Positions 55,671 to 64,000 of a DNA stretch of 64,000 nt are shown piece after piece (positions within the stretch are counted from its first letter, which is position 1; every line of letters begins with the position of its first letter). The DNA comes from Acinetobacter sp. Ac_5812 (GTDB taxonomy: Bacteria; Pseudomonadota; Gammaproteobacteria; Pseudomonadales; Moraxellaceae): the NCBI RefSeq assembly GCF_013072695.1, contig NZ_LXUK01000002.1, positions 1 to 64,000 on the forward strand, in the 5' to 3' direction. The notes beneath the pieces were generated by a model that was not told the origin of the DNA, made no database searches, and saw only the letters and a list, made by a program, of their open reading frames with translations. The position numbers were made by a program, and so were the translations under genes.

Positions 55671-57764
55671 TTAAATTCCAGCTTGGAGCATCTCTGTCGC
55701 TTGTTCTACATTCACAGCCCGACTAAATAAATAGCCCTGTCCGATTGAGCATCCGGAAGATTTTAAAAGCTCTAATTGTTCGGTGTTCTCAATGCCTTCT
55801 GCAACAATATCCAATGACAGTTTTGGCCCCAAAGCGATGATCGCCTGTACAATGGCTAAAATCGCCTCGTCATCATTCATTTGACGAATAAAATCGCAGT
55901 CAATTTTTAAACAGTCTACTGGGTAGTCTCTTAAACGAGTTAAAGAGGAATGTCCCGTACCAAAATCATCCAATGATATTTTAATACCTTGTTGCTTTAA
56001 TAAGTTTAATGCTCGGATCACATAGTCAGAACCACGATCATCCAAGATATGTTCAGTAATTTCTATTTCTACTAAATGATGTGGAATGTTGTAGGCATTT
56101 AAACGATGTAGTAAACGCTCAGCATAATTGTCTTTTAGAAACTCAACTGGTGCTGCATTGATTGAAACAGGAACAACATCTAATCCTTGCGCTATCCAAG
56201 CTGCAATATTTTTAAAAACTTTATTCTGCATTGCATCACTAATTTTTGTTGCCAGAATATAGTCTTGAAAAGCCTGTTCAATATTACAAGGTGAATGAAT
56301 ATGTTGATCAAGCGTTTGCCAACGTAATAATGCTTCAAAACCAACCACCTTCGCATCCGCTAAACGCACTTTTGGCTGGTAAAATGGCACAATAAGGTCA
56401 TCACGAATAATATGACGCGCATCATTTAATTGAATTGCAATGTTTTGAGCCGCAACTTGCATCTGCTGGTTAAACATACGAAAACCACCACGTCCCGTCG
56501 CTTTCAAATCATTGAGCGCAGTATCTGCGCATTTCATTAAATTAGCTGAATCTTTGGCATCTCGTGGATAAATCGCACAACCGATACTCATACTGCCATT
56601 AATCAAATTGCCAGCATAAGTAATCGGAGCTTCTAATAGTCGACTAACATCCACTGCTATTTTTTCAAGCTCTAGTTGTGTCTCAATTCCATTTACGACA
56701 ATAGCAAACTCATCACCACCCAAACGAGCGACAAAAGTGTTTTCAGGCAAAATGTTTTCTATTCGCTTAGACAGAACACGGAGTAGATGATCTCCAGCAG
56801 CATGACCAAGCGTATCATTGACATGTTTAAAGTAATCTAAATCCAGCAACATTAAGCCAAGTAACTTCTTGCCTTTTTTATGTCGATGTAATGCACGCTT
56901 AAGTTGTAATTTGAAGAAACGACGGTTATATAATCCTGTTAAATCATCCAACTCACTCGAAAGCTGTAATTGGATTTCGGTTTGTCTTTGTGTAGTCACA
57001 TCGCGAGACAGACACAAAACCTGCACGATCTGGCCTTTATCATTTAATATGGGGGTAAGCAAATTATCCCAATATTGTCTTCCAGCCCCTTCCCCACTCA
57101 TTCCACGGAAACGTGCAGTTTTCCCTTTAAGTGCCGTTTTTAACGCATAACTCGCCTTGGTTCTTATTTCCACAGGTAACAGCTCTGCCCACTTCATTCC
57201 AAAGCTATTTTGGCTTTGAGGGAGATTAAGTGCGATACATCCCGTTTTATTGACATGCAGTAAAGAACCATCAGCTTCTAATAATTTTATGCAATCAATA
57301 CTATTATCCAGCATGTTAGTTTGGGCATTAATACACTGAACTAAGTTTTGTTGATACTGCTTGGTATCATGAATATCAACACTATTGATAAACCAATGTG
57401 CCTTTTCTTCTGAATTCGCCGCTATAAATTTTGCTGACAATAAAAACCAGCGATATGCACCAGACTGATGTTTTAATCGGCATTCAATTTGAAATGGGGA
57501 CTTATAGATAAATGCCTGCTGCCACTCACTTTGGAAGATTGCTCTATCCTCAGAATGGATTAAATCGACCCAGTCTTTTGCAAAATGTTCTAGGTCATTA
57601 AAACCAATATACTCTTGGCTTAAACTATTAAAAAAATACGCATCTCCAGACTCAGAGAGCAGCCACACCAGACTCGGAATACGGTTAAAAATATTTTGTT
57701 GGACCTCACTCAGTTGATGATTTGAGTGAAAAGGAATAGCCAAGTTCACAGACTTCTGTTCCAA
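55671..57764 (-). CDS. PAS-PAS-GGDEF-EAL c-di-GMP turnover protein
   Basis: A 697-residue cytoplasmic signalling protein. Two PAS domains lie at about 20-140 and 150-265, then GGDEF at about 270-435 with the intact signature RLGGDEF (about 344), then EAL at about 450-690 with the intact GFEALLRW (about 475), IEITEHILDD (about 567), DDFGTGHSSL (about 605) and EGIEN. Both active sites look complete, so it may both make and break c-di-GMP, with PAS input. No membrane segment is seen. Monocistronic. Confidence 0.92.
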   Translation of the reverse strand: MEQKSVNLAIPFHSNHQLSEVQQNIFNRIPSLVWLLSESGDAYFFNSLSQEYIGFNDLEHFAKDWVDLIHSEDRAIFQSEWQQAFIYKSPFQIECRLKHQSGAYRWFLLSAKFIAANSEEKAHWFINSVDIHDTKQYQQNLVQCINAQTNMLDNSIDCIKLLEADGSLLHVNKTGCIALNLPQSQNSFGMKWAELLPVEIRTKASYALKTALKGKTARFRGMSGEGAGRQYWDNLLTPILNDKGQIVQVLCLSRDVTTQRQTEIQLQLSSELDDLTGLYNRRFFKLQLKRALHRHKKGKKLLGLMLLDLDYFKHVNDTLGHAAGDHLLRVLSKRIENILPENTFVARLGGDEFAIVVNGIETQLELEKIAVDVSRLLEAPITYAGNLINGSMSIGCAIYPRDAKDSANLMKCADTALNDLKATGRGGFRMFNQQMQVAAQNIAIQLNDARHIIRDDLIVPFYQPKVRLADAKVVGFEALLRWQTLDQHIHSPCNIEQAFQDYILATKISDAMQNKVFKNIAAWIAQGLDVVPVSINAAPVEFLKDNYAERLLHRLNAYNIPHHLVEIEITEHILDDRGSDYVIRALNLLKQQGIKISLDDFGTGHSSLTRLRDYPVDCLKIDCDFIRQMNDDEAILAIVQAIIALGPKLSLDIVAEGIENTEQLELLKSSGCSIGQGYLFSRAVNVEQATEMLQAGI

Positions 57765-57985
57765 ACAGAACTCTCTCTATCAAGATATTCAGTTGCAATA
57801 AAAGCCATAGACCACCAACAATAAAAAGTGAGATTTAAATCACAGTATTGTAGCAGAAATGCAATAAAATTATCACCAATTCCAGCACTGATCAGTTAGA
57901 TTTACTTTATTATTTAATATCAATTATTTATTTTAAATTCACGATATTTATCAAACTTTCTTTAAGAAAATGATCTAAAAAATTA

Positions 57986-58019
57986 CAGACTACCCCATCT
58001 AGATGACTGAGGTAGTCTG
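57986..58019 (-). terminator. Intrinsic terminator of ppsR
   Basis: cagactacc/ggtagtctg (57986-57994 and 58011-58019), 9-bp stem and a 16-nt loop; on the minus strand a T6 stretch follows within a few bases (taattttttag). Confidence 0.7.
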
Positions 58020-58025
58020 GCCTTA

Positions 58026-58865
58026 TTAGCCAATACGACGTTTTAAACCCGTCATTTGTAAGACACGTGTTGAGATTTCCTCAATCGACATTTCCGTGAC
58101 ATTTAAATATTTAATCCCTTCAGAAATATAGATCCCTTCTATCGCGCGCAATTCCATTTGACACTGGCTGAAACTTGAATAGCGGCTATTCGCTTTACGT
58201 TCGTTACGGATTGCCACCAAACGTTCGGCATCAATCATCAAACCAAATAGCTTGTTTTTATGTTCACGCAGTACTTTTGGCAAACGATTGTCATCCAAAT
58301 CTTCTTCAGTCAATGGATAGTTTGCTACACGAATACCAAATTGTAATGACAAATAAATTGAGGTCGGGGTTTTCCCTGAACGTGATACACCAATTAAAAT
58401 AATGTCGGCTTTATCATAATGACGTGTTCTTGCCCCGTCATCATTGTCCAGTGCGAAATGTACAGCATCGATACGCGCTTTATAATATTCAGAATCAGTT
58501 ACCGCATGAGTTTGTCCAACCAATGTGGTCGGTGGCGTACCCAATTCTTGTTCTAATTTACTAATCAAACCTTCAAAAACGTCTAAGTTGACTGCCTTAG
58601 CAGTATTGATAATTTCACGGACATGCGGATCAACTAAAGTATCAAAAACTAGCGGCAAAGAACCATCACGACTTTGACATGCATTGATCTCTACAGCGAC
58701 ATTCATAGCCGCTTCTTCAGTCGTAATATACGGTATAATATGAATGTCAAAATCGACGTTTGGAAATTGCGCAAGTAGTGAATGTCCAAGGGTTTCTGCG
58801 GTAATTGCGGTACCATCTGAAATAAAAAAAACGCTCCGTTTAATTTCTTTACTTACGGGCATCAA
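58026..58865 (-). CDS. ppsR: Phosphoenolpyruvate synthase regulatory protein PpsR (DUF299)
   Basis: Bifunctional serine/threonine kinase and pyrophosphorylase that turns PEP synthase off by ADP-dependent phosphorylation next to the catalytic His, and on again by Pi-dependent removal. The 279-residue protein has the P-loop-like GVSRSGKTPTS (about 154-164) and N-terminal FFISDGTAITAETLGHS. A methionine pair starts the frame; the second is an equal candidate. Divergent from ppsA with a 155-nt shared region. Confidence 0.94.
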   Translation of the reverse strand: MMPVSKEIKRSVFFISDGTAITAETLGHSLLAQFPNVDFDIHIIPYITTEEAAMNVAVEINACQSRDGSLPLVFDTLVDPHVREIINTAKAVNLDVFEGLISKLEQELGTPPTTLVGQTHAVTDSEYYKARIDAVHFALDNDDGARTRHYDKADIILIGVSRSGKTPTSIYLSLQFGIRVANYPLTEEDLDDNRLPKVLREHKNKLFGLMIDAERLVAIRNERKANSRYSSFSQCQMELRAIEGIYISEGIKYLNVTEMSIEEISTRVLQMTGLKRRIG

Positions 58866-59020
58866 AATTCTCCTTAAACATTTGTCTTAGTGCTCTATAA
58901 TCTTTATAGTAAACTCATCTAACATGACTGTCGCTTAGTAAAACACTAAATCTAAGCACTTTTGTATAATTTCATACCAATGATGGTCATTCATACTGCA
59001 AAAAAAGTGGAGTAAATACT

Positions 59021-61399
59021 TTGGAAGCGCGCGTAATCGGTCTGGAAAAATTAGGAAAACACGATGTCGAACTCGTAGGTGGGAAAAACTCATCTTTGGG
59101 TGAAATGATCAGCCATTTATCCAATGCTGGTGTATCGGTACCTGGTGGCTTTGCAACTACTGCTGCTGCCTATCGTGAGTTCTTGGATCAAAGCGGCTTA
59201 AACGCTCGTATTCAGGCTGAACTTGTTCAGCTAAATGTAGAAGATGTAAATGCACTTGCTGAAACTGGTGCAAAAATCCGTAACTGGATTGTTGAAACTC
59301 CGCTTACTGCGACATTAGAACAAGAAATTCGTGAAGCTTTTGCTGCACTTTCAAACGGCAACCCAGACATTGCTGTTGCGGTACGTTCTTCTGCAACGGC
59401 TGAAGACTTACCAGATGCGTCTTTCGCAGGTCAACAAGAAACATTCCTCAACATTCGCGGTATTGATAATGTTCTTATCGCGATTAAAGAAGTTTTTGCT
59501 TCACTTTATAATGACCGTGCGATTGCTTACCGTGTACACCAAGGCTTTGAACATAGTGTTGTTGCCCTTTCTGCTGGTGTTCAACGTATGGTTCGCTCTG
59601 AAACTGGTGCTGCGGGCGTTATGTTTACGCTTGATACAGAATCAGGTTTCCGTGATGTAGTCTTTATTACTGCATCTTACGGTTTAGGCGAAATGGTCGT
59701 TCAAGGTGCAGTAAACCCAGATGAATTCTATTTATCTAAACCGCTTTTAAATGCAGGTAAACACTCTGTTTTACGTCGTAACCTCGGTTCTAAACACCAG
59801 AAAATGATTTATGGTGAAGAAGGTGCTGCGGGTAAATCAGTTGTTGTGGTTGACGTTGAAAAACCAGAGCGCCAACAATTCGCATTAAATGATCACGAAT
59901 TACACGAATTAGCAAAACAAGCCTTAATCATCGAACAACACTACGGCTCGCCGATGGATATCGAATGGGCAAAAGATGGCGATGATGGTCAAATCTATAT
60001 CGTTCAAGCACGTCCAGAAACAGTAAAAAGCCGTCAAAATGTCGGTACCATGGAACGTTATTTGTTAAAACAACGTGGTACTGTGATTTGTGAAGGTCGT
60101 TCAATTGGTCAACGCATTGGTTCAGGTAAAGTGCGTGTTGTAACGTCTATTAAAGAAATGGATAAGGTTCAGGACGGTGACGTCCTTGTATCTGACATGA
60201 CTGACCCAGATTGGGAACCAGTGATGAAGCGTGCTGCGGCAATTGTTACTAACCGTGGTGGTCGTACTTGTCACGCAGCAATTATTGCCCGTGAATTAGG
60301 TGTTCCAGCAATCGTGGGCTGTGGTAATGCAACAGAAGTACTGACTGATGGTCAAGAAGTCACTGTTTCATGTGCTGAAGGTGATACTGGCTTCATCTAT
60401 GAAGGTGCATTAGATTTCGAAGTACAACGTAATTCGATTAATTCAATGCCATCACTACCGTTCAAAATCATGATGAACGTCGGTAACCCTGACCGTGCAT
60501 TTGATTTCGCTCAAATCCCGAATGAAGGTATTGGCCTTGCACGTCTTGAGTTCATCATTAACCGAATGATCGGTGTGCATCCTAAAGCATTGTTAAACAT
60601 TGACAGCTTACCACGTGAAACACGTGCTGCTGTTATGGCACGTACTTCAGGCTACTCATCTCCAATCGAATTTTATGTCGAGAAGTTAGTTGAAGGTATT
60701 TCAACACTTGCTGCTGCATTTGCTGAGAAGCCAGTGATCGTGCGTATGTCAGACTTCAAATCAAATGAATATGCAAACTTGATTGGTGGTAAGTTATACG
60801 AACCAGAAGAAGAAAACCCAATGTTGGGCTTCCGTGGTGCAAGTCGTTATGTATCTGATAACTTCCGCGACTGTTTTGAGCTTGAATGTCGTGCCTTGAA
60901 AAAAGCACGTGATGAAATGGGTTTAACCAATATCCAAATCATGATCCCATTCGTGCGTACAGTTTCTGAAGCGAAACGTGTGATCGAACTTCTTGCTCAG
61001 AATGGTTTAAAACGTGGTGAGAATGGCCTAAAAGTCATCATGATGTGTGAACTTCCAACCAATGCATTATTGGCAGAACAGTTCCTTGAGCACTTCGATG
61101 GTTTCTCTATCGGTTCAAATGACTTAACACAATTAACACTTGGTCTTGACCGTGACTCTGGTATCGTATCTCACTTATTTGACGAACGTGACCCAGCAGT
61201 TAAAGCTCTTCTCTCTATGGCAATTCACGCTTGCCGTAAAGCAGGAAAATACGTTGGTATTTGTGGTCAAGGTCCTTCAGATCACCCTGACCTTGCTAAA
61301 TGGATCATGGAACAAGGTATTGAATCTGTGTCACTTAACCCTGACTCAGTACTTGATACTTGGTTCTTCCTTGCTGAAGAACAAATCAAGAAAGCCTAG
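59021..61399 (+). CDS. ppsA: Phosphoenolpyruvate synthase (pyruvate, water dikinase)
   Basis: Makes PEP from pyruvate with ATP to AMP and Pi, feeding gluconeogenesis. The 792-residue protein begins with a TTG start, set by GTGGAG 8 nt before it. Domains in order: ATP-binding (1-350, with [20 protein letters not shown] at about 128), phospho-histidine domain ([15 protein letters not shown]; His at about 418), and the PEP/pyruvate TIM-barrel (about 470-790; [17 protein letters not shown] near 700). Codon use is strongly biased, so highly expressed. Confidence 0.96.
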   Translation: MEARVIGLEKLGKHDVELVGGKNSSLGEMISHLSNAGVSVPGGFATTAAAYREFLDQSGLNARIQAELVQLNVEDVNALAETGAKIRNWIVETPLTATLEQEIREAFAALSNGNPDIAVAVRSSATAEDLPDASFAGQQETFLNIRGIDNVLIAIKEVFASLYNDRAIAYRVHQGFEHSVVALSAGVQRMVRSETGAAGVMFTLDTESGFRDVVFITASYGLGEMVVQGAVNPDEFYLSKPLLNAGKHSVLRRNLGSKHQKMIYGEEGAAGKSVVVVDVEKPERQQFALNDHELHELAKQALIIEQHYGSPMDIEWAKDGDDGQIYIVQARPETVKSRQNVGTMERYLLKQRGTVICEGRSIGQRIGSGKVRVVTSIKEMDKVQDGDVLVSDMTDPDWEPVMKRAAAIVTNRGGRTCHAAIIARELGVPAIVGCGNATEVLTDGQEVTVSCAEGDTGFIYEGALDFEVQRNSINSMPSLPFKIMMNVGNPDRAFDFAQIPNEGIGLARLEFIINRMIGVHPKALLNIDSLPRETRAAVMARTSGYSSPIEFYVEKLVEGISTLAAAFAEKPVIVRMSDFKSNEYANLIGGKLYEPEEENPMLGFRGASRYVSDNFRDCFELECRALKKARDEMGLTNIQIMIPFVRTVSEAKRVIELLAQNGLKRGENGLKVIMMCELPTNALLAEQFLEHFDGFSIGSNDLTQLTLGLDRDSGIVSHLFDERDPAVKALLSMAIHACRKAGKYVGICGQGPSDHPDLAKWIMEQGIESVSLNPDSVLDTWFFLAEEQIKKA

Positions 61400-61410
61400 T
61401 CTTTTTTAGA

Positions 61411-61439
61411 AAAAGACCCTCTTTCGTAGGGTCTTTTTT
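61411..61439 (+). terminator. Intrinsic terminator of ppsA
   Basis: Perfect 10-bp stem aaaagaccct/agggtctttt (61411-61420, 61428-61437), 7-nt loop, closing in a T6 tract. Confidence 0.92.
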
Positions 61440-61467
61440 CATCTTTCGTAATTGAGATTTTAAAATT

Positions 61468-62229
61468 ATGCAAATTTACTTGGCTCGTAACAATCAACAA
61501 GCAGGACCTTACAGTTTAGAACAAGTGAACCAAATGCTTGCTAGTCAACAAGTTTTATTGACCGATTTAGCTTGGCATGAAGGTATGGCTGAATGGAAAA
61601 CACTTGGTGAACTCACACAAGGTAAACTTGTCTACGAACCTGTAGGTTACTCTCCTTTTAGTGCTCAAATTAAAACTGAAACGAACGAACCAACTTACAA
61701 AATCAAAGTCGAACAAAAAGCACCTGAACTTGCACCTTTTCATTCACGTGCGCTAGCGAAAGTTTTTGATCTTATCCTTTGGCTACCGATGGCTTCTATC
61801 CCATCTTTCTTTTTTAATGAAAGCCAATACCAAGAGTTGTTTGAAATTCAAAAACAGATGCAAGCCACCCAAATTGCATCTGATAAAGCAGTAGAATTAC
61901 AGCAGCAACTCATGCAGCTCATCCCAAATGAAGCATGGATCATGATCTTTGTTTACCTCATTGTCATGCTCATGATTCAGGCGTTCTTTATTGCAAAATC
62001 AGGCCAGAGTATTGGTAAAAAAATCGCCAAGATTAAAATTGTGGATGTTGAAACATCAGAAAAAGTCAGCACAATTCGGGCCTTTTGGTTGAGAAGCGTG
62101 TTCTTTATCATTCTCAATCTAATCTTTGTGCCTATCATTACCGTGATTGATTATGCTTTATTCGCATTTACCAAAAATCGTCAAACTTTGCACGATAAAT
62201 TGGCAAAAACTAAGGTCATTAAGCAGTAA
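61468..62229 (+). CDS. GYF_2-RDD fusion membrane protein
   Basis: A 253-residue protein joining an N-terminal GYF_2 domain (residues 1-50, with AGPYSLEQVNQML and DLAWHEGMAEWKTL) to an RDD domain (about 90-250) with three hydrophobic segments and the RDD motif SRALAKVFDLILW at about 93. The GYF part binds proline-rich peptides in other proteins; RDD proteins may act as Na+/H+ or other small transporters. Function unknown. It has its own terminator. Confidence 0.82.
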   Translation: MQIYLARNNQQAGPYSLEQVNQMLASQQVLLTDLAWHEGMAEWKTLGELTQGKLVYEPVGYSPFSAQIKTETNEPTYKIKVEQKAPELAPFHSRALAKVFDLILWLPMASIPSFFFNESQYQELFEIQKQMQATQIASDKAVELQQQLMQLIPNEAWIMIFVYLIVMLMIQAFFIAKSGQSIGKKIAKIKIVDVETSEKVSTIRAFWLRSVFFIILNLIFVPIITVIDYALFAFTKNRQTLHDKLAKTKVIKQ

Positions 62230-62245
62230 TCACAAATCGATAAAC

Positions 62246-62271
62246 AAAAGAGGATTTATTCCTCTTTTTTT
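62246..62271 (+). terminator. Intrinsic terminator of the GYF-RDD gene
   Basis: aaaagagga/tcctctttt stem (62246-62254, 62260-62268), 5-nt loop, ending in T7. Confidence 0.88.
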
Positions 62272-62416
62272 ATGTATTAATCTGATATCTATATAAAAAA
62301 CACAGATGCAAATAACAATCCCTACAAAATAAATCGGGTTTTAAAACAAGTATTTCACACGACTTTATGAGTAGCTTAGTTTTTCAATATAAGGCATAAT
62401 GCCCAACAACGTTGCG

Positions 62417-62470
62417 GTGTCGCGTGATTGCTAAGCATTTTTTAACCAATCCTTATCAATCACGCGACAC
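62417..62470. promoter_or_regulatory. 14-bp perfect inverted repeat in the cyoA upstream region
   Basis: gtgtcgcgtgattg (62417-62430) and caatcacgcgacac (62457-62470) are exact complements, 26 nt apart, in otherwise A/T-rich DNA 58 nt before the cyoA start. It is much richer in G+C than its surroundings and has no T tract. It may be a leader stem-loop, or two half-sites of a regulator around the promoter. Confidence 0.6.
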
Positions 62471-62528
62471 TTTAATCGCTATCCCATAATTTTAATTAGG
62501 GAATGGGACTCTTCACCGAGGTTGTAAA

Positions 62529-63584
62529 ATGAGACAAACGATTTTAGCTGTATTGTCTTTATCAACGATGGCTGCGCTCTTGACTGGGTGCGGCGGTGAT
62601 ATGGTACTTCTAAACAATAAAGGTCCAGTTGGTCAAGGTCAAAGTAACCTGATGATGACTGCGATCTATTTAATGCTATTGGTGGTGATTCCATCAATCA
62701 TTATGGCATTATGGTTTGGTTGGAAATATCGCGCGTCGAATAAAGATGCAGACTATAAACCTACTTGGGCACACTCTACGACAATTGAGATCGTTGTATG
62801 GGGTGTACCTGTCATTATTATTGGTATTTTAGCTTGGTTAACTTGGTGGGGTTCCCACAAGTACGACCCTTACCGTCCGTTAGAATCAGATAAAGCACCA
62901 TTGACTATTCAAGCTGTCGCTGAGCAGTTCAAGTGGATTTTTATCTATCCTGAGCAAAACATTGCAACGGTAAACGAAGTACGCTTCCCAGAACAAACAC
63001 CAGTAAGCTTTAAGATCACTTCTAACTTCACGATGAACTCGTTCTTCATCCCACAGTTAGGCGGTCAGATTTATGCAATGGCTGGTATGCAAACTCACCT
63101 TCACCTATTAGCCGACGAACCAGGTATCTTCCGTGGTTTCTCAGCAAACTATTCAGGTTACGGTTTCTCACAAATGCGCTTTAAAGCACATAGCGTAACT
63201 GAGCCAGAATTTGCACAATGGGTAGAAGCAGTTAAAGCTGGTAATGGTACAAGTATTAACCCTGAAGCAATTCAAAAAGGCACACTTGACCAAGCTGAGT
63301 TAGCAACGCTTAAAGATGGCGATCGTTCTAAGCATCAGATCGAGCATTTAGTGAATCGTGCTAAAGCTGCTGGTGATGAAGAAGCACTTGCAAAAGCTGA
63401 AGCGATGAAACCGTTCCCGACTAAGCCACACCCAGTGACTTATTACTCGTCAGTTGAGCCAAAATTGTTTGAAACAATCATCAACCACTACATGAGTAAC
63501 TATCACGGTGCTGACCATTCTGCTGGACATGATGCAACAGCAGAAACTCATGCTGCAGCAGAACACGCTGCTCAAGGGGAATAA
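62529..63584 (+). CDS. cyoA: Cytochrome bo3 ubiquinol oxidase subunit II
   Basis: Periplasmic-domain subunit of the bo3 terminal oxidase. The 351-residue precursor has a lipoprotein signal (lipobox LTGC, Cys21), two membrane segments (about 40-65 and 85-107) and the cupredoxin domain (about 125-280: FKWIFIYPEQNIATVNE, FIPQLGGQIYAMAGM, GFSANYSGYGFSQMRF). The CuA ligands are absent, as expected for a quinol oxidase. A His/Ala-rich tail (HSAGHDATAETHAAAEH) ends the protein. cyoB starts 3 nt later. Confidence 0.95.
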   Translation: MRQTILAVLSLSTMAALLTGCGGDMVLLNNKGPVGQGQSNLMMTAIYLMLLVVIPSIIMALWFGWKYRASNKDADYKPTWAHSTTIEIVVWGVPVIIIGILAWLTWWGSHKYDPYRPLESDKAPLTIQAVAEQFKWIFIYPEQNIATVNEVRFPEQTPVSFKITSNFTMNSFFIPQLGGQIYAMAGMQTHLHLLADEPGIFRGFSANYSGYGFSQMRFKAHSVTEPEFAQWVEAVKAGNGTSINPEAIQKGTLDQAELATLKDGDRSKHQIEHLVNRAKAAGDEEALAKAEAMKPFPTKPHPVTYYSSVEPKLFETIINHYMSNYHGADHSAGHDATAETHAAAEHAAQGE

Positions 63585-63587
63585 GAC

Positions 63588-64000
63588 ATGGATATGATTT
63601 TTGGTAAATTGGGGTGGGATTCTATCCCGACTGAACCCCTTGTACTTGTCACCATGGTCTTTATGGCACTTGGTGCAATTGCTGTATTGGGCGGTATCAC
63701 CTATTTCAAGAAATGGGGATATTTGTGGAACGAATGGTTTATCACTGTAGACCATAAAAAGATTGGTATCATGTATATCATCGTATCTGTAGTCATGCTG
63801 TTGCGTGGCTTCGCCGATGCGATCATGATGCGTCTACAACTTTTCCTCGCGAAAGGCGGCGGCGAAGGTTACTTACACCCTGACCACTACGACCAGATCT
63901 TCACCGCGCACGGTGTAATCATGATCTTCTTCGTAGCAATGGGTCTTGTTGTTGGTATGATGAACATCTCTGTACCTTTACAGATTGGTGCTCGTGACGT
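63588..64000 (+). CDS. cyoB: Cytochrome bo3 ubiquinol oxidase subunit I, partial (5' end)
   Basis: The first 137 codons of the haem-copper subunit I, cut by the window end. The start is ATG 63588, 3 nt after the cyoA stop, with AAGGGGA before it. Typical of CyoB are the N-terminal [29 protein letters not shown], the [19 protein letters not shown] helix with the low-spin-haem histidine, and [16 protein letters not shown]. Proton-pumping core of the oxidase. Confidence 0.96.
   Translation, partial: MDMIFGKLGWDSIPTEPLVLVTMVFMALGAIAVLGGITYFKKWGYLWNEWFITVDHKKIGIMYIIVSVVMLLRGFADAIMMRLQLFLAKGGGEGYLHPDHYDQIFTAHGVIMIFFVAMGLVVGMMNISVPLQIGARD

Overview
The window is chromosomal DNA from an Acinetobacter-type gammaproteobacterium (Moraxellaceae). 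The evidence is the low-GC, A/T-rich codon use, an Hfq with a long glycine-rich tail, the CntA/CntB carnitine monooxygenase locus, an unlinked eat-eutBC ethanolamine route, the tsaE-mutL-miaA-hfq block and cyoAB. The species cannot be fixed from this stretch.

Layout. (1) 1-4836, minus: the N-terminal 1,612 codons of a giant trimeric autotransporter adhesin, cut by the window edge, preceded by about 530 nt of very A/T-rich DNA. (2) 5367-8704, plus: aspT-aspD, aspartate:alanine antiport plus aspartate 4-decarboxylation. (3) 8781-19533: a carnitine catabolic operon on the minus strand (D-malate dehydrogenase, BCCT carrier, HSL-type esterase, cntA, semialdehyde dehydrogenase, cntB) with a divergent LysR regulator, followed by an EamA exporter and an outer-membrane porin. 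(4) 19700-28988: an A/T-rich accessory island centred on a type VI secretion vgrG, a two-LysM candidate effector translationally coupled to it, four Sel1-repeat proteins, small membrane proteins and a decayed gene. (5) 29229-32475: 4-OT/CHMI-like isomerase, Pif1/RecD-like helicase and a serine hydrolase. (6) 32506-39194: ethanolamine utilisation without a microcompartment (GAF regulator, acetaldehyde dehydrogenase, Eat permease, EutB, EutC). (7) 39309-53708: mostly housekeeping (glnS, ppiB, lpxH, nitroreductase, TetR/quinone reductase, DMT carrier, hfq-miaA-mutL-tsaE, pseudouridine synthases, GNAT, orphan RelB/DinJ antitoxin). (8) 53956-64000: glycine-zipper protein, LLM flavin monooxygenase with twin upstream palindromes, GGDEF-EAL protein, ppsR/ppsA divergent pair, GYF-RDD membrane protein, cyoA and the start of cyoB.

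How the genes fit together. Three catabolic modules feed central metabolism: carnitine is cleaved to trimethylamine and malic semialdehyde, then malate and pyruvate; ethanolamine goes to acetaldehyde and acetate; aspartate goes to alanine with CO2 release and a proton-motive gain. PpsA/PpsR serves gluconeogenesis on such non-sugar substrates and cytochrome bo3 (Cyo) is the aerobic terminal oxidase. The most interesting region is the vgrG cassette at 19.7-29.0 kb: vgrG overlaps the LysM gene by 4 nt, which is followed 2 nt later by a Sel1-repeat lipoprotein, with three more Sel1 proteins and a broken gene pair beside it. This looks like a T6SS effector/immunity module whose effector C-terminus I do not recognise and whose immunity genes have been duplicated.
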